Positions 38,734 through 47,574 of a stretch of 64,000 nt of DNA are shown one piece after another. The stretch spans positions 2,257,501-2,321,500 of the forward strand of contig NZ_CP083757.1 of assembly GCF_020149935.1 (NCBI RefSeq), read 5' to 3'. This stretch comes from Marinilongibacter aquaticus. GTDB lineage: Bacteria > Bacteroidota > Bacteroidia > Cytophagales > Spirosomataceae. The notes beneath the pieces were generated by a model. That model was not told the origin of the DNA, ran no database searches, and saw only the letters and a program-made list of their open reading frames with translations. Position numbers and translations under genes: made by a program. Every line of letters starts with the position of its first letter. Position 1 is the stretch's first letter.

Positions 38734-38794
38734 AAGATTTATTTGGTAATTAACGCCACGCTAAAACGTGGCTCCCATTTGAAATTGATTTAAC

Positions 38795-39232
38795 TTAGAA
38801 AGGTTTATCACCTTTGATTCTTAAACCCATGTTTGCTGCACTACCGGCTACCATTTTCATGGCCGATTCGATAGTAAAGCAATTCAGGTCTGGCATCTTC
38901 GTTTCAGCAATTGTCTTTACTTGGTCCCATGTTACCGAGCCCACTTTCTGACGGTTTGGCTGATCAGAACCCTTCTTCACTTTGGCAGCGTCTTTCAACA
39001 ATACCGCTGTTGGAGGAGTTTTGATTACGAAATCAAATGATTTGTCTGTGTAGTAAGTTACCAACACAGGAACCACCTGACCCATCTTATCTTGAGTTCT
39101 AGCATTGAATTGCTTACAGAACTCCATGATGTTGATACCCTTAGAACCTAAGGCAGGACCAATCGGAGGTGCAGGGTTGGCTTGGCCACCCTTTGCCTGT
39201 AATTTTAAGTATCCTGCGATTTCTTTCGCCAT
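38795..39232 (-). CDS. rplK: Ribosomal protein uL11
   Basis: 145 residues from the ATG at 39232 ([20 protein letters not shown]); an open frame to 39289 adds a spurious N-terminus. The [24 protein letters not shown] segment and the rRNA-binding C-domain are intact. uL11 forms the base of the GTPase centre. It is the first gene of rplKAJL, preceded by a leader of about 200 bases and a good promoter. Confidence 0.97.
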   Translation of the reverse strand: MAKEIAGYLKLQAKGGQANPAPPIGPALGSKGINIMEFCKQFNARTQDKMGQVVPVLVTYYTDKSFDFVIKTPPTAVLLKDAAKVKKGSDQPNRQKVGSVTWDQVKTIAETKMPDLNCFTIESAMKMVAGSAANMGLRIKGDKPF

Positions 39233-39442
39233 TGTTTTAAAATTTAATTGTTGAGAAATACGAAATGACGAACCACATCCAGAATCCACAACTTAGTCAC
39301 AATCAGCTGCTTCCGCATAAATGCTCATTCGTTTCTCCATAAACAAAACCCGCCTCTCAGGGGAAGCCTTCCGATTAAAAATCGGCAAGAGAACAAGCCC
39401 GTTTACGCCGCCTTTAGAGCATGCCGCCCCAAAAACGGACTG
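39233..39442 (-). other. Long structured leader of the rplKAJL operon
   Basis: About 200 transcribed but non-coding bases between the promoter at 39443 and rplK. On the minus strand CCGATTTTTAATCGG forms a hairpin, and GC-rich segments around 39340-39420 could pair further. The position suits uL1- or uL10-type autogenous control, but I cannot identify the protein-binding fold by eye. The short open frame here is not convincing. Confidence 0.4.
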
Positions 39443-39472
39443 CAAAGGTACAAACTTTAGGAGAAATAACAA
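39443..39472 (-). promoter_or_regulatory. rplK operon promoter
   Basis: On the minus strand TTG (39470-39472), 19 bases, TACCTTTG (39443-39450): a full match to the Bacteroidota promoter. Confidence 0.75.
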
Positions 39473-39540
39473 GGAAGGATAAAATAATTTACTGAAAATC
39501 AGCACATAAAGATTTGGGCTTCGCTTAAGCGAAAACCATA

Positions 39541-39572
39541 AAAAAAAGCCCGAGTCTTTTATCGACTCGGGC
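39541..39572 (-). terminator. secE-nusG terminator
   Basis: A perfect 9-base-pair GC-rich stem (GCCCGAGTC/GACTCGGGC) with a 7-base loop and seven U on the minus strand, 28 bases after the nusG stop. It separates nusG from rplKAJL. Confidence 0.9.
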
Positions 39573-39600
39573 CTCAATATTTTTGAAAGCTTCGCAGCTC

Positions 39601-40155
39601 TTATTGCAGTTTCTCTACTTGCAGATAACTCAATTCTACCGGCGTGCTTCTACCGAAGATTTTCACAATCACATTCAACTTTTTCTTGTCTTCGAAAACT
39701 TCTTCCACAGAACCTTCAAAACTAGAGAATGGACCATCGATTACCTTCACAGACTCACCCACCACAAATGTAATGTTCGAGTCAATCGTTTCTTCCATAG
39801 GCTCGTTTTGCACACCCAAGAAACGGTTCACTTCCGATTGACGCAAAGGCTCGGGCTCGGTAGAAGAGTTCCCGTCTTTACGCAAGAAACCAATCACACC
39901 CGGCAAGCTTTTCACCATGTGCATCACTTCCCCGTTGTTCAAATCTGCTTGAATAAGCATATAACCAGGCAAGTAGTTTTTTTCACGGACACGCTTTTTC
40001 CCATTACGCACCTCCACGATCTTTTCAGAAGGAATCAACACCTGAGGAATAAAGTCGGTCAAGTTCTCTCTTGCCGCTTCAGTCTCAATGTAATTCTTGA
40101 TTTTTTTCTCCTGCCCAGACACCGCCCGGATCACGTACCAATTCAACTCGTCCAT
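39601..40155 (-). CDS. nusG: Transcription antitermination factor NusG
   Basis: 184 residues: the NGN domain (NWYVIRAVSGQEKKIKNYIE) and the C-terminal KOW domain (VGESVKVIDGPFSSFEGSVEE). NusG binds the polymerase clamp and links it to the ribosome or Rho. It starts seven bases after secE, and a strong terminator follows. Confidence 0.97.
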   Translation of the reverse strand: MDELNWYVIRAVSGQEKKIKNYIETEAARENLTDFIPQVLIPSEKIVEVRNGKKRVREKNYLPGYMLIQADLNNGEVMHMVKSLPGVIGFLRKDGNSSTEPEPLRQSEVNRFLGVQNEPMEETIDSNITFVVGESVKVIDGPFSSFEGSVEEVFEDKKKLNVIVKIFGRSTPVELSYLQVEKLQ

Positions 40156-40162
40156 AATATTT

Positions 40163-40354
40163 TTAGAAAGATTGATAGAGCAATTTCAGCCCATTATCGA
40201 TCAAAAAGTCAATAGCTCCAACCACCAGTGCAAAAATAACAGAAGCCACCAAGACCAATGTGGCCGAAGCTTGCAATTCGTTGAACTTAGGCCAAGTCAC
40301 CTCTTTGGTGATTTCGTGCCAAGACTCTTTCAGGAATTTGATTAACTTATCCAT
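40163..40354 (-). CDS. secE: Preprotein translocase subunit SecE
   Basis: 63 residues from the ATG at 40354 (MDKLIKFLKESWHEITKEVTWP). It is the short one-helix form of SecE, with the conserved amphipathic stretch EVTWPKFNEL and one transmembrane segment (LVLVASVIFALVVGAIDFLI). It clamps SecY in the inner membrane. It lies between tRNA-Trp and nusG, the ancient gene order. Confidence 0.95.
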   Translation of the reverse strand: MDKLIKFLKESWHEITKEVTWPKFNELQASATLVLVASVIFALVVGAIDFLIDNGLKLLYQSF

Positions 40355-40368
40355 TTTCAAAGATTAAG

Positions 40369-40439
40369 CACGGGCACAAGGATTCGAACCCTGATCAACG
40401 GTTTTGGAGACCGCTATTCTACCATTGAACTATGCCCGT
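40369..40439 (-). tRNA. trnW: tRNA-Trp (CCA)
   Basis: A full cloverleaf on the minus strand: acceptor ACGGGCA/TGCCCGT with discriminator G, anticodon loop CTCCAAA and T arm CAGGG-TTCGAAT-CCTTG. CCA is not encoded. It is co-transcribed with secE and nusG. Confidence 0.95.
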
Positions 40440-40478
40440 GTATAAAAAAATGACTCCCTTTCAGGAGCTTTGGGGACG

Positions 40479-40486
40479 CAAATATA
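40479..40486 (-). promoter_or_regulatory. Promoter -7 element TATATTTG before tRNA-Trp-secE-nusG
   Basis: A TAnnTTTG match on the minus strand, 39 bases before the tRNA 5' end. The -33 element is weak. Confidence 0.55.
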
Positions 40487-40588
40487 AATGAATAAATCTG
40501 AATATGAAAAACAAATCCTACGAAAACGAAACTCCTTATGCGTTCGAATAGATTCATTTACACAAATTGCCCGTTCACAGACTCTTGG

Positions 40589-41797
40589 CTACCCCTTTTT
40601 CAGCACCTTGAAGGTGAGAACTGTACTCACCAAGCACAGCAGCGAACCCGCAAAAAACGGAGCACCGGGGAAATATGTCACACTGTTGTGGGAATCTGTA
40701 AACCAACGAAACAAACCCAACATAAGCGGCTGCCCTATGATCGCGGCCACACTCATCACGCTCGTCAATGCCCCTTGCAACTCTCCTTGCTGATTGGCCT
40801 GAACCTGATTCGAAATCATCCCTTGAATAGCCGGACCCGCCAGCCCACTCAAAGCATAAGGCACCATCACCGCATACATGAGCCAGCCCCGATCGACAAA
40901 AGCAAACGCCATCAAACCAATCATATTCACAAACAGGCCGAAAAACAAAGCCCGCTTTTCACCCACTTTTGGAATAATCACGCGAATCAAACCACCTTGT
41001 ACAATGGCTATCATCAAACCCACAAAACCCAAAGAAAGGCCTACCTGCATTTCAGACCACTGGAACTTCTCCATGGTATAAAAAGACCAAGTGGACTGCG
41101 GAGCATATCCGGCAATGTACACCAAAAACAAAGAGGCAATCAGCGTAAAAACGAAGGGATATTTTTTCAAATTAGACAAACTGCCAAAAGGGTTCGCCCG
41201 TTTGAAATCGAACTTTCTCCGGTGTTCGGGAGCCAAAGACTCTGGCAAAATAAAATAGCCGTAAAGCCAATTGACCAGCGAAAGCCCCGCCGCCGCAAAG
41301 AAAGGCACCCGAGAACCATAACTGCCCAAAATCCCGCCGATAGAAGGCCCTATAATAAAGCCCAGCCCGAAAGCCGCACCCACCAAACCGAAATTTTGCG
41401 AGCGTTTTTCGGGCGTACTTACATCCGCAATATACGCGTTGGCAGTAGTAAAACTAGCCCCACAAATACCCGAAATGGTACGTCCTACGAAAAGCCAACC
41501 TATGGTTGGTGCCATGGCCAAGAACAAATAGTCCAAACCGTAGCCAAAAAGCGAAAACAGCAACACCTTTCTTCGGCCAAACTGATCACTCAGCCCACCA
41601 ATGATAGGCGAAAAAATAAATTGCATGAAAGAAAAGACAAACACCAGCCACAAAGCATACTCGCTGGCCTTACTTACCGTACCGCCCGTAAGTTCTTGAA
41701 TCAGAACAGGGATAATCGGAATTATAATGCCAATGCCGATCACATCGATCAAAACTGTTATGAAAATAAACAGCGTGGCAGCCTTTCTTTCTTTCAT
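40589..41797 (-). CDS. MFS transporter, TCR/Tet family
   Basis: 402 residues with twelve predicted membrane helices. Motif A is GGLSDQFGRRKVLLFSLFG after TM2; TM4-5 reads GRTISGICGASFTTANAYIADVS then FGLGFIIGPSIGG, as in tetracycline-type proton antiporters. Chromosomal members in Bacteroidota are mostly uncharacterised and need not give tetracycline resistance. It sits between the tuf terminator and tRNA-Trp, interrupting the common tuf-trnW-secE-nusG order. Confidence 0.88.
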   Translation of the reverse strand: MKERKAATLFIFITVLIDVIGIGIIIPIIPVLIQELTGGTVSKASEYALWLVFVFSFMQFIFSPIIGGLSDQFGRRKVLLFSLFGYGLDYLFLAMAPTIGWLFVGRTISGICGASFTTANAYIADVSTPEKRSQNFGLVGAAFGLGFIIGPSIGGILGSYGSRVPFFAAAGLSLVNWLYGYFILPESLAPEHRRKFDFKRANPFGSLSNLKKYPFVFTLIASLFLVYIAGYAPQSTWSFYTMEKFQWSEMQVGLSLGFVGLMIAIVQGGLIRVIIPKVGEKRALFFGLFVNMIGLMAFAFVDRGWLMYAVMVPYALSGLAGPAIQGMISNQVQANQQGELQGALTSVMSVAAIIGQPLMLGLFRWFTDSHNSVTYFPGAPFFAGSLLCLVSTVLTFKVLKKG

Positions 41798-41825
41798 TCG
41801 AATAAATTGACAATCCTATATTCAC

Positions 41826-41855
41826 AAAAAAAGCACTCCGATTGGAGTGCTTTTC
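41826..41855. terminator. tuf terminator (bidirectional)
   Basis: GCACTCC/GGAGTGC stem (41833-41850) with A-run on one side and T-run on the other. It follows the tuf stop by 26 bases and separates tuf from the MFS gene. Confidence 0.9.
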
Positions 41856-41876
41856 TCTATATCAATACATTAAGTA

Positions 41877-43064
41877 TTACTCAATGATTTCAGTTACCTG
41901 ACCAGCACCTACTGTACGGCCACCTTCGCGGATCGCGAAACGAAGACCTTTGTCCATCGCGATAGCGTTGATCAAAGTTACTTCGATAGTCACGTTATCA
42001 CCAGGCATAACCATCTCCACGTTTGCAGGAAGCATGATTTCACCAGTTACGTCAGTGGTTCTGAAGTAGAACTGAGGACGGTATTTGTTAAAGAATGGAG
42101 TATGACGACCACCTTCTTCTTTAGACAATACGTAAACCTCTGCTTTGAATTTAGTGTGAGGCTTCACAGAACCTGGCTTACAGATTACCATACCACGACG
42201 GATATCGCTTTTCTCAATACCACGAAGAAGAAGACCTACGTTATCACCAGCTTCACCTCTATCAAGGATCTTACGGAACATTTCCACACCAGTTACAGTA
42301 GACTTAAGGCCTTCTGCACCCATACCCAAGATATCTACAGGATCACCAGAGTTGATCACACCCGTTTCGATACGACCAGTAGCTACAGTACCACGACCAG
42401 TGATCGAGAATACGTCTTCAACTGGCATCAAGAAAGGCTTATCAGTTGCTCTTTCAGGAAGAGGGATGTAGCTATCTACAGCATCCATCAATTCTTCAAC
42501 TGTTTTCACCCATTTTTCTTCTCCGTTAAGAGCTCCCAAAGCAGAACCTTGAATTACAGGGATGTTGTCACCGTCGAATTTGTAGAACGAAAGCAATTCA
42601 CGGATTTCCATCTCTACAAGCTCAAGAAGCTCAGGATCGTCCACCATATCCACTTTGTTCATGAAAACTACAAGCTGAGGTACACCTACCTGACGAGCCA
42701 AAAGGATGTGCTCACGAGTTTGAGGCATAGGACCATCAGTAGCAGCTACTACCAATATGGCACCGTCCATCTGAGCCGCACCAGTAACCATGTTTTTCAC
42801 ATAATCCGCGTGACCAGGACAGTCAACGTGAGCATAGTGACGGCTAGCTGTTTGATACTCCACGTGCGACGTATTGATAGTGATACCACGCTCTTTCTCC
42901 TCAGGAGCATTGTCAATTGTAGCGAAATCTCTCAATTGAGCCAATCCTTTGTTTGCAAGAACGGTAGTAATTGCAGCAGTCAATGTTGTTTTACCGTGGT
43001 CAACGTGACCGATAGTACCAATGTTTACGTGGGGTTTACTACGGTCAAAATTCTCTTTTGCCAT
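41877..43064 (-). CDS. tuf: Elongation factor Tu
   Basis: 395 residues. G1 [10 protein letters not shown], the [12 protein letters not shown] switch II, and the NKVDMVDD guanine-specificity loop are all present, followed by two intact beta-barrel domains. It delivers aminoacyl-tRNA to the ribosome. It is transcribed behind tRNA-Tyr, -Gly and -Thr from the promoter at 43454-43485 and ends at a bidirectional terminator. Confidence 0.99.
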   Translation of the reverse strand: MAKENFDRSKPHVNIGTIGHVDHGKTTLTAAITTVLANKGLAQLRDFATIDNAPEEKERGITINTSHVEYQTASRHYAHVDCPGHADYVKNMVTGAAQMDGAILVVAATDGPMPQTREHILLARQVGVPQLVVFMNKVDMVDDPELLELVEMEIRELLSFYKFDGDNIPVIQGSALGALNGEEKWVKTVEELMDAVDSYIPLPERATDKPFLMPVEDVFSITGRGTVATGRIETGVINSGDPVDILGMGAEGLKSTVTGVEMFRKILDRGEAGDNVGLLLRGIEKSDIRRGMVICKPGSVKPHTKFKAEVYVLSKEEGGRHTPFFNKYRPQFYFRTTDVTGEIMLPANVEMVMPGDNVTIEVTLINAIAMDKGLRFAIREGGRTVGAGQVTEIIE

Positions 43065-43160
43065 ATCTTATTAATATTAATTTTTAAAATTCACAATATA
43101 TAAACTCAAAAAACTACACCAAACGGTGTAGGGATTTGCCTTATTCATCTTTCAGCGTAG

Positions 43161-43232
<72 letters not shown>

Positions 43233-43239
43233 TTTATTG

Positions 43240-43312
43240 AGCGGGCGACGAGGTTCGAACCCGCGACCTACAGCTTGGAAGGCTGTCGCTCTACCAACTG
43301 AGCTACGCCCGC
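43240..43312 (-). tRNA. trnG: tRNA-Gly (TCC)
   Basis: A cloverleaf on the minus strand with acceptor GCGGGCG/CGCCCGC, discriminator T, and anticodon loop CTTCCAA. Seven bases from tRNA-Thr. Confidence 0.95.
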
Positions 43313-43322
43313 ATTCAATGAG

Positions 43323-43405
43323 TGGGGGCGGATGGATTCGAACCACCGTAGGCATAAGCCAGCAGATTTACAGTCTGCCCCATTTGGCCACTCTGGTACA
43401 CCCCC
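43323..43405 (-). tRNA. trnY: tRNA-Tyr (GTA)
   Basis: A class II tRNA of 83 bases with a long variable arm. Acceptor GGGGGTG/CGCCCCC with discriminator A, anticodon loop CTGTAAA. First in the tRNA-tuf operon. Confidence 0.95.
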
Positions 43406-43453
43406 AAAACTCAGTATTCTTATTCAAAGAACTTCCCCCTGAAAAAGGAGTTG

Positions 43454-43485
43454 CAAAAGTATACCGTTTTTTTCTATTCGCAAAA
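43454..43485 (-). promoter_or_regulatory. tRNA-Tyr-Gly-Thr-tuf promoter
   Basis: On the minus strand TTTTG (43481-43485), 19 bases, TACTTTTG (43454-43461): a textbook Bacteroidota promoter about 48 bases before tRNA-Tyr. Confidence 0.8.
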
Positions 43486-43553
43486 TTTACCCCTAAAAAA
43501 ACTGAGAGTTTTCTTAAAAAAATCGACTTGCCACAAGAGCGACATTTTGCACA

Positions 43554-44615
43554 CTACAGGCGTAGGCCAAAACTGAAAGCTTGCAAGTCTTTGGCGTACT
43601 GCTGATTGGCCTTAAATACAGTACTGAGGTCGTGCCTGAAAAAGACTGTCAGGCCATTCTTCTTGCCCAACTCTACTGTCAGGCCATAGGGCACATCTGT
43701 CATACCAAAATCATCACGCTCTTTTATTTTACCCCCTTTGGTACTTTTTACTTTGACTCTTCCACCGATACGATACCCTACATATCCGCCCAAACCCAGC
43801 TTAAACTTTTCTTCTTTGAAACCAAAATAAAGCAGAACCGGGAAATTCAAATAGGGCATGACCAATTTCGACTTCTTCGTCCCATAGCCGGCATCATTGA
43901 ACATGACTTGCCCCTTGTCTCCCATTTCCGCACGATAATCGTTTTTGAACATGAAATTGTGCCACGCGATTTCGGGGCCCAAACTCAAGCACATTTCAAA
44001 GTTTTCCTGACTGGTGAAAAGTAAATTTTTTCGGAACGACAAAGCTATGTACCGCGAGGGCCATAGCCTCAATCCATAATTGCTCCCGTTGCTTGCCGGA
44101 TTGGCGTGTGCAAAATTGTTGAGCCCCAAATAGAGGCCAAAATCTCCTTTGGGAAAAAATCGCCCATTTTTTGTCCTTCGAATATGGATGTTCCATGAGT
44201 CCGGTCCATCCTGATGTTCAGGTTCCTTTTCTTCTGCCGCCCCAGGCTCTTCCGACCTTTCAATTTGCACCGAAGTTCGCGGTTCTTTCTCACCAACGGG
44301 CTTTTTCGTGACAATCTGAATTTTCTGACCCGATTGGGTGATGTACACCAGCGTATCCTTTCTGCCCTCTTGATCGCTCAACAACAACAAAGCCCGTTCA
44401 CGCTCGGTGGTGTCGACCCCCAACTCACGCAAAACGGTATTCAAATCGAGCGAAATCGGCAACTGCACTTCTTTCTCTCCCGTAGTAATGACGGTAATTC
44501 TCTTGTTGACATCTTTGTCCGAGAATTCGACAATAGTAGTATCGTGTGGAAATTCGACGGCCAAAACCTTAAAATAAGACAGAAAGACCACCGCCAAAAA
44601 TAGAGCTCTTTTCAT
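43554..44615 (-). CDS. Outer-membrane beta-barrel protein of the sigma/anti-sigma operon
   Basis: 353 residues with a signal peptide (FLAVVFLSYFKVLA). A periplasmic domain of about 100 residues (TIVEFSDKDVNKRITVITTGE) and an acidic linker (EEPGAAEEKEPEHQDG) precede a C-terminal barrel of alternating strands (FGLYLGLNNF to DLQAFSFGLRL), like PorT-type outer-membrane barrels. It starts one base after the anti-sigma-like gene. This three-gene set (ECF sigma, membrane protein, barrel) suggests envelope-stress control in which the barrel is target or sensor. That role is inferred. Confidence 0.75.
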   Translation of the reverse strand: MKRALFLAVVFLSYFKVLAVEFPHDTTIVEFSDKDVNKRITVITTGEKEVQLPISLDLNTVLRELGVDTTERERALLLLSDQEGRKDTLVYITQSGQKIQIVTKKPVGEKEPRTSVQIERSEEPGAAEEKEPEHQDGPDSWNIHIRRTKNGRFFPKGDFGLYLGLNNFAHANPASNGSNYGLRLWPSRYIALSFRKNLLFTSQENFEMCLSLGPEIAWHNFMFKNDYRAEMGDKGQVMFNDAGYGTKKSKLVMPYLNFPVLLYFGFKEEKFKLGLGGYVGYRIGGRVKVKSTKGGKIKERDDFGMTDVPYGLTVELGKKNGLTVFFRHDLSTVFKANQQYAKDLQAFSFGLRL

Positions 44616-44616
44616 G

Positions 44617-45534
44617 CTATTGTTTTGATAATTTATCCTTTATCCATTGAATACGTTGACGCATCTGGCGTGCTTCGTGTTGAATCAAGCCCTCATCGCT
44701 ACGGGCCACAGCCTCACCCTGATCTTCCGCCTCTGGCAATTCCCCATGTTTCACCTGCTTGAAACCCACAAACATTTTCGACAAGAACGAAGCATCCTTC
44801 TCCTTTTTATCTTCGCCCAAGCCCTCGGCTTCTGCCAAAGTCATTGGCGAGTCTACATCCACTTGAGGGATCAAAATCTCTTCGTTGGTATCAAAGTCTG
44901 AAGACACAATAATTATCGTTTCACCTGCCGCTTCCCTGAAAAGCCCTTCGCCCGCCATACCGGTCTGTGCTTCGGCTTCTTGTTTCAATTTCGATTTGGG
45001 CTGCGACTCTTGCAAAGCCAAAGTCAACTGGTCGGGAATGCGTTCGTCCATTTCCACCACGCCCGTGGCCGGAACTTTTAATGCAGGAGCTTCCTTCCCT
45101 TCTGCCCGCACGATTGGGCTTTTCTTCGGCTGTTTACTCTGCTCTTTCGAGGCCAAAGATTTTCTTTCCTTATTCAGGGCCAAGGCTTGCGGCTCTTCCT
45201 GTCTTTCGGGCAAGCTCTCCTGCCCTTCTTTCAACACCTCTGCCGCCTTCGTTTTTAATTCCGGTGCCTTTTCCGCAATCTCGGCAGACGATTGGGCCTT
45301 CAGGCCATCATCAGGCCAATTGAACCAAGCGATACCCGCCAAAAAGGCCACAGATGCAGCTAGAGCAAAATATTTTTGCCATGCTACAAAAACACCTTTC
45401 GGTTTCTCTTCTTCTTTGAGTTGTGCCAAAAAGCGAGCCCTGAGATCTTCCGAAGGATTGACTTCGAACTGACTCAACTTTCGACCAAACAATTCGTCAA
45501 TTGGGTGCTTCTTCATTTTCTTATTGATTGTCAT
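44617..45534 (-). CDS. Putative anti-sigma factor (single membrane helix)
   Basis: 305 residues. A cytoplasmic N-terminus of about 50 residues (KKHPIDELFGRKLSQFEVNP) is followed by one transmembrane helix (YFALAASVAFLAGIAWF). A long low-complexity periplasmic stretch rich in Glu, Lys, Ala and Gln comes next. The gene overlaps the sigma factor gene by 14 bases, the usual place for an anti-sigma factor, but I see no clear zinc-binding anti-sigma motif. Assignment therefore rests on position and topology. Confidence 0.65.
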   Translation of the reverse strand: MTINKKMKKHPIDELFGRKLSQFEVNPSEDLRARFLAQLKEEEKPKGVFVAWQKYFALAASVAFLAGIAWFNWPDDGLKAQSSAEIAEKAPELKTKAAEVLKEGQESLPERQEEPQALALNKERKSLASKEQSKQPKKSPIVRAEGKEAPALKVPATGVVEMDERIPDQLTLALQESQPKSKLKQEAEAQTGMAGEGLFREAAGETIIIVSSDFDTNEEILIPQVDVDSPMTLAEAEGLGEDKKEKDASFLSKMFVGFKQVKHGELPEAEDQGEAVARSDEGLIQHEARQMRQRIQWIKDKLSKQ

Positions 45535-46096
45535 TTAACAATTTCCTTAAATTCTCCTCTTGCTCAGCGAGCATGTTTTGCAACATGCCCCTGGCACGAC
45601 TAAGTTGCGATTTGGATGTCCCCTCAGAAATGCCCAACTGTTCCGCAATCTCCGCATGGGAATACCCTTCTATAGCATACAGATTGAACACTGTCCGATA
45701 GCCATCTGGCAATTGAGCCAACATCTGCATCAAGTCTTCTTCTTCGAGCGAACGGGCTTCGTCTGTTTTAAAAGTCATTGCAGACACCTCTTCGATATCC
45801 ACTTCTACTTTTTTCTTCGACCTGATTTTCATCAGGGCTTCATTGACCATAATACGTTTGACCCAACCTTCAAAACTTCCCTTGAAATTGAACTGATCAA
45901 TCTTTTCAAACACTTTCATAAACCCCCGCAACATTACATCTTCGGCCAGCATCTTATCGCCCATATACCGAATGCATATAGCCAGCATCAAGCCCGAATA
46001 CTGATCGAACAGTGCGGCCTGAGCTTTCCTATTGCCTTCTTTAATGCCCTTGGCCAATTCGTATTCAGACCCGAACAAGGGTAAAACTTCAGTCAT
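45521..46096 (-). CDS. ECF-type RNA polymerase sigma factor
   Basis: 191 residues. Region 2 reads YSGLMLAICIRYMGDKMLAEDVMLRGFMKVF, and region 4 LPDGYRTVFNLYAIEGYSHAEIAEQLG then ISEGTSKSQLSRAR. It should direct polymerase to a small regulon and be held by the membrane protein encoded next. There is no TAnnTTTG promoter just upstream, so it may be self-transcribed. Confidence 0.92.
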   Translation of the reverse strand: MTEVLPLFGSEYELAKGIKEGNRKAQAALFDQYSGLMLAICIRYMGDKMLAEDVMLRGFMKVFEKIDQFNFKGSFEGWVKRIMVNEALMKIRSKKKVEVDIEEVSAMTFKTDEARSLEEEDLMQMLAQLPDGYRTVFNLYAIEGYSHAEIAEQLGISEGTSKSQLSRARGMLQNMLAEQEENLRKLLNDNQ

Positions 46097-46251
46097 AAAC
46101 AGTTCATTTCAACAGTAAGATGCACAATGGGGCTTTGGGGTTGCATCGTAAAGTTCGTCTTCCGCACAAAGGCTCGCAACAATAAAGCCTTTTTTTCGTA
46201 TCTTGTTCTTGAACACTGAACAATTTACCTTAAGAATTGATCCCAAATATA

Positions 46252-46668
46252 ATGTTAAAAGAGATTCGAAATGCCTTATGGATCGCCTGCACACTTTTTG
46301 TATTGACTTCGATGAGCGGGCAAAGCACTGATGAATTCAAGGGCACATACGACGAATGCCTACGCGAAGCCCAAAAACAAAACAAAGGCATTGTGCTGCA
46401 TTTCTGGGCCAATTGGTGCCCGCCCTGCAACAAACAGCGACGCCTCACATTTTCCGATGAAAAACTGAAAGAATTCCTCGAAGATCGTTACCTCGTCTAC
46501 CTGGTGGATGTGGACACTGCTGATGGAAAAGCAATCGCCGAACGTTTCGATGTAGAGCTCTACCCCAGCGTAGTGGTACTCGACAACAAGGCCAAGAAAC
46601 AGAGCCAATTTACAGGATTGGCCAAGCCAAGCTTTTTGCTGAAAAAACTGCAGGGAGTTCAACTTTAA
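46252..46668 (+). CDS. Periplasmic thioredoxin-fold protein
   Basis: 138 residues from the ATG at 46252. A hydrophobic signal (ALWIACTLFVLTSMSGQ) precedes a thioredoxin domain with the redox motif WCPPC (Cys56, Cys59) and the cis-proline loop LYPSVVVLD. It is a likely periplasmic thiol-disulfide reductase or cytochrome-maturation-like factor; substrate unknown. It stands alone, divergent from the sigma factor operon and convergent with a lipoprotein gene. Confidence 0.85.
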   Translation: MLKEIRNALWIACTLFVLTSMSGQSTDEFKGTYDECLREAQKQNKGIVLHFWANWCPPCNKQRRLTFSDEKLKEFLEDRYLVYLVDVDTADGKAIAERFDVELYPSVVVLDNKAKKQSQFTGLAKPSFLLKKLQGVQL

Positions 46669-46712
46669 GGAAGAGGCATTAACCCCTTCCCTAAAATTTG
46701 AAAGAAATCAAG

Positions 46713-47279
46713 CTACAAAAACTGATTTACTTTAGCCTCAATAAAACCATCATCTATCACTATTGCACTATCTCCCTCAATAAAGGGCGATTGAAAAAAT
46801 AAATAATCCGAATTCAATAGATGCCCTTGAAAGCTGCCTTTCACATTCGCTCCCTCATTGACCAGGGACTTATAATCAATCCATTCCTGTCCTTCATCAA
46901 TAGGATTGACAATGTCAATTGGCTTTGTTCGTGTAGTATATTGATAACTTTTTTTGGCCAGGCCTTCAAACTCGTCTATACTCACCTGCATTTGGCTAAA
47001 TTTGTATTCCGAAGTGGCACCAATTCTTTCGTAATCCAAAGACACAAGATACTCCGTTCTATTCTCGCTGCTTTTGTGCTCGGTATGGTGCCCAAACACT
47101 GCAAATTGCCTTACGCCCAAAGAATCTGGCATGGTATAAGCCGCAAAAACTTCCAAATTGAGCCTTTCCCCATTAAGCCTAAAAGACATTTTCCCTTCCG
47201 CATCCGGCACCACCACATCCCTTTTCCCGCAGGCGAAAAGAAAAAGCCAGCAAATGCATACACCTACAATCCCTTTCAT
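46713..47279 (-). CDS. Hypothetical lipoprotein, 188 aa
   Basis: A lipoprotein signal with lipobox LFAC (Cys17) and a beta-rich body (MSFRLNGERLNLEVFAAYTMP, later GANVKGSFQGHLL). It resembles the many Bacteroidota lipoproteins of about 180 residues with a DUF-type lipocalin-like beta fold, but I cannot name one. It appears monocistronic. Confidence 0.7.
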   Translation of the reverse strand: MKGIVGVCICWLFLFACGKRDVVVPDAEGKMSFRLNGERLNLEVFAAYTMPDSLGVRQFAVFGHHTEHKSSENRTEYLVSLDYERIGATSEYKFSQMQVSIDEFEGLAKKSYQYTTRTKPIDIVNPIDEGQEWIDYKSLVNEGANVKGSFQGHLLNSDYLFFQSPFIEGDSAIVIDDGFIEAKVNQFL

Positions 47280-47520
47280 AATCTATCGCATTTTACCCAA
47301 GCACCCTGTGAAGGAAGGACTACAACGTCCAATACGAAATATCCTAACCAGCAACTTTTGCAGGCCAGATTTATCCGAAACTAAAAGTTGACGCGTCTTC
47401 AATTCAGTTGTCTAGGATTTTCAAAGCTTCTCATTTTCATAAGAAGCATATTCAAGTTTAGGCAAAAATACCATCGATCCAAAACATATACAAATATATA
47501 TTTCCTTTAGGCAAAAGCAA

Positions 47521-47550
47521 AAAAAGGCCCTCCCATATACGAGAGGACCT
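47521..47550 (-). terminator. fusA terminator
   Basis: On the minus strand AGGTCCTCTC pairs with GGGAGGGCCT (two G-U pairs) around a 6-base loop and runs into U. It lies 24 bases after the fusA stop. Confidence 0.8.
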
Positions 47551-47574
47551 TTCCTTTGAGTATTTCAGAAGCCC

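Noticed and set aside
39293-39577. A 94-codon minus-strand frame between nusG and rplK
   Set aside because: It spans the nusG terminator and the rplK promoter and leader, so it is not a plausible gene.
41826-41855. Possible small RNA hairpin
   Set aside because: It is fully explained as the bidirectional terminator between tuf and the MFS gene.
40538-41887. A 449-codon open frame on the plus strand opposite the MFS gene
   Set aside because: It is an antisense shadow: no family features, extreme His/Arg/Gln content, while the minus-strand frame is a clear MFS protein.
42102-43103. A 333-codon plus-strand frame opposite tuf
   Set aside because: Shadow of the strongly codon-biased tuf gene; low-complexity Ser/Thr/Tyr-rich translation without homology features.
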